This document shows, in pieces, positions 5,847 to 8,627 of a DNA stretch of 8,627 nt. Source of the stretch: Candidatus Latescibacteria bacterium 4484_7. GTDB taxonomy: Bacteria > Krumholzibacteriota > Krumholzibacteriia > Krumholzibacteriales > Krumholzibacteriaceae. The stretch spans positions 1 to 8,627 of the forward strand of contig NATK01000049.1 of assembly GCA_002085285.1 (NCBI GenBank), written 5' to 3'. The translations under genes and the position numbers were made by a program. The notes beneath the pieces were generated by a model that worked only from the letters and a program-made list of their open reading frames with translations, had not been told where the DNA came from and did not search any database. Each line of letters begins with the position of its first letter. The stretch's first letter is position 1.

Positions 5847-8349
5847 TCTGCTTCACCATATTGGATGATTTTACATGCTCGACAAGTACAGCGAAACTTG
5901 CACCGTCGAGCGAGCTTATTCGATCGATGCGGAGCATCCTACCAACATCGTTCCCGGCTGGTAAGACGCCTTCCACAGGAACAAATTGCATCCCACCAGT
6001 CCCGTCCACCGTCGATTCGAACTCGACTCTGTAGATCCCAGAATCCCTCAGGTTTGACAATCTCATCAAGAGCGCGGTCAAAGAACGAGGGTGATCGCTG
6101 TCTATCATTAACGCTTTTACCTCGGAAGATCCGGGCAACCCGTCCGCTACCGCTGAATAAATCAAGCGGCAGAGCATTTCCCCTTCCGGAGCCTCTTTGA
6201 CGCTGGAGCAAATGAGATAGAATTCGCGAACTTCACCCTCAGCAGACGCATAGAGAAGATTGGCGACGGGTCGAACGACCTTCTGCAAGAAGGCTTCGTA
6301 CGGATTGTCGGCTATGGCAATAAAACGGATATCGAAGTCAACCACGACGACCTCGGCTCGACTCCTTTCGAATTTATCGTATATAAATCTGCGATCGGCC
6401 GTATCGCCGATATATCTTTTAAGGTTTTTCACCTTGATGCGGTTATCCAATGCATTCACGAGAACAGCAGTGTCGTCGCTCACGATCGTAAGAGCGCTCA
6501 TACCTGATAACAGATGTGCATTCCGCGTAAGACGGCCGTTACCGATCATCAGAACATTCCTGTCCTTGAAAAGGTCTATAGGCTCGAACGAGGTATCGTT
6601 CGTACCTACAGAAAGAGACAGATCGTCTATCTCTTTGAATTCGACCCCCCTGCTCTGCAGGCGCGACCTCGATTCTTCGGTAATACGCCCGACAAGAGAT
6701 TGCAGAACGACGATTGCATCTGCCGATTCCATCGTTGCTATATCCTCGAGTCGCGATATCGGACCGTGAACCTTCAAGCCGTGTATCATTCTTCCAAACA
6801 TGTCTACTCTGTCATCGACAAAGCCTATGGGAATCATTCCTCCATACTGAGAAAGATCCTGCAGTATCAATTCGGCCATGTTCCCCGTGCCAACGATCAA
6901 CACCCTCTTTCCCACTATGTCCTCACCCTTGGGAAGCTCGTGAAACCACCTCGTCGCTGCTCTCGAACCGGTCATAAAAACGGTGAGTATGAACCAGTCG
7001 ATTATGAACACAGACCTCGGAAACGATTTCAATCTGAAAAGAAGAACGAAAGTAACGATCATAACGGCGGAGCCCAGGGTGACGGCTTTCACTATCCTCA
7101 TCAGATCATCGAAGGTAGTATATCGCCATACCCCTTTGTACAGCCCGTACATATGAAAAACCGCACTCCTTATGATGAGAACAATGGGAAGGCTGATCAG
7201 CATCGATCGAGTCTCCTCGTGAGGAAATCTGAAGTTGAGCCTCAGATAGTAGCTGAGAAAATAACTCAGGGCGACGAAGGCGATGTCTCCTGCAGCGATC
7301 AGTACGGGGTGACCTTCGAATGCGAGTCGCTTCCCTCGTTCGAGGCTCCGTACCTTTGCGAGGACCCAGAAAAAGAAAAAGATCCATACCGCTGCGAAGA
7401 ATACCACAAAGATCATCTCTCTCTCGTACGCGAACACCGCACCCACACCGAGCAGAGCAGTGATCAAATACTCTATGATAGTGACCTGTTTGTGTGATAA
7501 CCCTAATGTGGTAAGACGCTGATAGTAGTGCGTCTTGTGAGGCGTGAGTATGCTTTCCGCGCGTATCATTCTGCGTATGAGAGTAACAGCTGCATCCCCG
7601 AAGACCGCACCAAGCACTATCACCGTGAGAAAGGCACTTGCGCCCCTTCCTTCGGAAAGCACCGATAAAACTGCGAACAAAAAACCTATGAATGCGCTCC
7701 CCGTATCACCCATAAAGATCCTTGCCGGAGGAAAATTGAACTTCAAAAAACCGAGCGCCGATCCGGCAAGAATGATGTAAGCGACAAACAAACCGGTCAT
7801 CTCCGCTTTGCCTGCAAGAAATGCAAGGAACAAAGCACCTATTACCGCCACACCCGCCGCCAGGCCGTCTATCCCGTCGATGAAGTTGTAGAAATTGATT
7901 ATGGCGACGATCCACAGGATGGTGAACGGAATGCCGAAGGCTCCAAGATTCAGGGTGCCTATCAATGGTATCGTGATCTCCTTGAGGACAGCTCCGGCCG
8001 TTACAGCCACCGAAGCGGCGGCAATCTGGAATAAGAGCTTCGGTATCGCGCCTATTCCACGGACGTCATCGACCACTCCCATCAAAAGAAGCACTCCTGC
8101 TCCACCGAGTAATCCGAGCATAGCAGAGCTGCCGACTATCACAACATGACCGACGATAAAAGCGGTCGAAACAGTGATATAGAATGCTGCGGCTATTGCT
8201 ATCCCGCCGAGGCGAGGCTTGGGTATCGAGTGGGAACTTCTCTCATTGGGTATGTCGAGCAGATTCTTCGCAATTGATACTCGAAGAATCAACCTGGTTA
8301 GAACGAACGAAATGATCAATGCCTCGGCAAAGAGGAAAAACGAAAACAT
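5839..8349 (-). CDS. Fusion: WecA/WbpL-type polyprenyl-phosphate sugar-1-P transferase + FlaA1/CapD/WbpM-like protein with degenerate dehydratase domain
   Basis: A single uninterrupted frame of 836 residues. Residues 1-335 are a multi-spanning MraY/WecA-family transferase with all key motifs: VDD at 93-95, NFIDGIDGLAAG at 155-166, FMGDTGS at 212-218 and HKTHYYQRL at 271-279. The last is of the WbpL/WbcO subtype, which loads a HexNAc-type sugar-1-phosphate on polyprenyl phosphate. Residues 345-470 are the four-helix membrane region of FlaA1/WbpM proteins (Asp355, YGLYKGVWRYTTFDDL at 401-416). Residues 480-575 are an intact CoA-binding-type Rossmann domain (VLIVGTGN at 483-490, GFVDD at 509-513). 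Residues 596 to about 800 align by spacing to the NDP-sugar 4,6-dehydratase domain, but GxxGxxG has become GNGRLTR (603-609) and the STDKA catalytic stretch has become SSVKE (715-719), while DNPYEA (681-686) survives. The transferase is predicted active and the dehydratase inactive. GGAGAG lies eight bases before the ATG. Confidence 0.9.
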   Translation of the reverse strand: MFSFFLFAEALIISFVLTRLILRVSIAKNLLDIPNERSSHSIPKPRLGGIAIAAAFYITVSTAFIVGHVVIVGSSAMLGLLGGAGVLLLMGVVDDVRGIGAIPKLLFQIAAASVAVTAGAVLKEITIPLIGTLNLGAFGIPFTILWIVAIINFYNFIDGIDGLAAGVAVIGALFLAFLAGKAEMTGLFVAYIILAGSALGFLKFNFPPARIFMGDTGSAFIGFLFAVLSVLSEGRGASAFLTVIVLGAVFGDAAVTLIRRMIRAESILTPHKTHYYQRLTTLGLSHKQVTIIEYLITALLGVGAVFAYEREMIFVVFFAAVWIFFFFWVLAKVRSLERGKRLAFEGHPVLIAAGDIAFVALSYFLSYYLRLNFRFPHEETRSMLISLPIVLIIRSAVFHMYGLYKGVWRYTTFDDLMRIVKAVTLGSAVMIVTFVLLFRLKSFPRSVFIIDWFILTVFMTGSRAATRWFHELPKGEDIVGKRVLIVGTGNMAELILQDLSQYGGMIPIGFVDDRVDMFGRMIHGLKVHGPISRLEDIATMESADAIVVLQSLVGRITEESRSRLQSRGVEFKEIDDLSLSVGTNDTSFEPIDLFKDRNVLMIGNGRLTRNAHLLSGMSALTIVSDDTAVLVNALDNRIKVKNLKRYIGDTADRRFIYDKFERSRAEVVVVDFDIRFIAIADNPYEAFLQKVVRPVANLLYASAEGEVREFYLICSSVKEAPEGEMLCRLIYSAVADGLPGSSEVKALMIDSDHPRSLTALLMRLSNLRDSGIYRVEFESTVDGTGGMQFVPVEGVLPAGNDVGRMLRIDRISSLDGASFAVLVEHVKSSNMVKQNG

Positions 8350-8398
8350 CTAAGATTCTCTCCATACTAGTGATTGCATAATTTGATTCAACTCAAAG

Positions 8399-8427
8399 AT
8401 GATAATTCAAAGTGAAGCTTCGGACAA
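8399..8427 (-). promoter_or_regulatory. Candidate sigma-70 promoter upstream of the fusion gene
   Basis: On the minus strand TTGTCC (8422-8427) and TATCAT (8399-8404) are separated by exactly 17 bases, matching the -35 consensus at four of six and the -10 consensus at five of six positions. It lies in the 113-base spacer after the glycosyltransferase, the largest spacer between protein genes apart from the one holding the tRNA. A start about seven bases downstream would give a leader of roughly 40 bases. The region is AT-rich, so a chance match is possible. Confidence 0.35.
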
Positions 8428-8462
8428 GCCAATTATGAACCGTCAGCGAGCTCGATTTCTTT

Positions 8463-8627
8463 TCAAACGTTCTTTGAAGCGATGAGTTTCCCGATTTCTC
8501 TCGTCTGCCTTTCGATCACATCTCTTTCATCGAAATACCTCCTGGCCCTCTCCCTTCCTCTGGCGCCCATCTCGGATCTCAAATGCCCGTCTGACAATAT
8601 CTCTGCCACAGCTTCAGCCAGAGCCTC
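8463..8627 (-). CDS. Glycosyltransferase, C-terminal end only (GT4/GT-B type)
   Basis: The final 54 codons of a gene that enters from beyond the right edge of the window, ending in TGA at 8463-8465. The peptide begins EALAEAVAEILSDGHLR and continues with MGARGRERARRYFDERDVI, the usual C-terminal helix pattern of GT-B glycosyltransferases related to family GT4 (Glu-Ala-Leu-Ala, then Gly-Arg-x-Arg and an aromatic-Asp-Glu element). Substrate and linkage cannot be read from this part. Its position upstream of a lipid-carrier transferase and a polymerase/ligase fits a surface-glycan gene cluster. No convincing terminator follows it, so it may be cotranscribed with the fusion gene. Confidence 0.8.
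   Translation of the reverse strand, partial: EALAEAVAEILSDGHLRSEMGARGRERARRYFDERDVIERQTREIGKLIASKNV

Noticed and set aside
6514..7497. Plus-strand open frame of 327 codons
   Set aside because: It runs antisense to the conserved core of the fusion gene. Its translation is rich in His, Arg, Ser and Tyr with no domain pattern, as expected for a shadow of codon bias.
8383..8398. Small inverted repeat TTTGA/TCAAA in the spacer before the fusion gene
   Set aside because: Five AT-rich base pairs around a six-base loop is expected by chance in this AT-rich spacer, and no T tract follows.

Overview
The window is a single co-directional block on the minus strand. Read in transcription order, from high to low coordinates, it goes from the end of a surface-polysaccharide locus into a housekeeping operon: C-terminal end of a family-4-type glycosyltransferase (cut by the window edge), an 836-residue fusion of a polyprenyl-phosphate sugar-1-phosphate transferase (WecA/WbpL type) with a FlaA1/CapD/WbpM-like protein, an O-antigen polymerase/ligase-like membrane protein, a UbiA-family decaprenyl-phosphate phosphoribosyltransferase-like protein, ispE, spoVG, tRNA-Gln(UUG), prs, rplY (L25/Ctc) and pth. 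No gene on the plus strand is supported, and no stretch over 300 bases lacks a gene.

The organism is most likely a diderm bacterium, because it carries O-antigen-type assembly genes next to MEP-pathway isoprenoid synthesis. The order ispE, spoVG, tRNA-Gln, prs, L25, pth resembles what I recall from Desulfobacterota (Geobacter-like) and some poorly cultured phyla. SpoVG alone does not imply sporulation. I cannot name the phylum. No insertion sequences, CRISPR arrays or phage genes are visible.

Genes are tightly packed: an 8-base overlap between the fusion gene and the polymerase/ligase gene, gaps of about 6 to 31 bases elsewhere, and a 153-base gap before prs that holds the tRNA and an 18-base perfect hairpin. 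The only other real spacer is 113 bases upstream of the fusion gene, where a plausible sigma-70 promoter can be read.

Functionally, much of the window centres on polyprenyl phosphate and PRPP. IspE supplies isoprenoid precursors and Prs makes PRPP. The UbiA-like enzyme is predicted to join PRPP to polyprenyl phosphate, the WecA-like domain loads a sugar-1-phosphate on the same type of lipid, and the polymerase/ligase handles lipid-linked glycan. L25, Pth and tRNA-Gln belong to translation, and SpoVG is a small nucleic-acid-binding regulator.

The most unusual item is the fusion protein. Its transferase half keeps its catalytic motifs, but the C-terminal dehydratase (SDR) half keeps only the outline of the fold and appears to have lost both the cofactor glycine motif and the catalytic Thr-Asp-Lys region. 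It looks like a pseudoenzyme fused to an initiating transferase.
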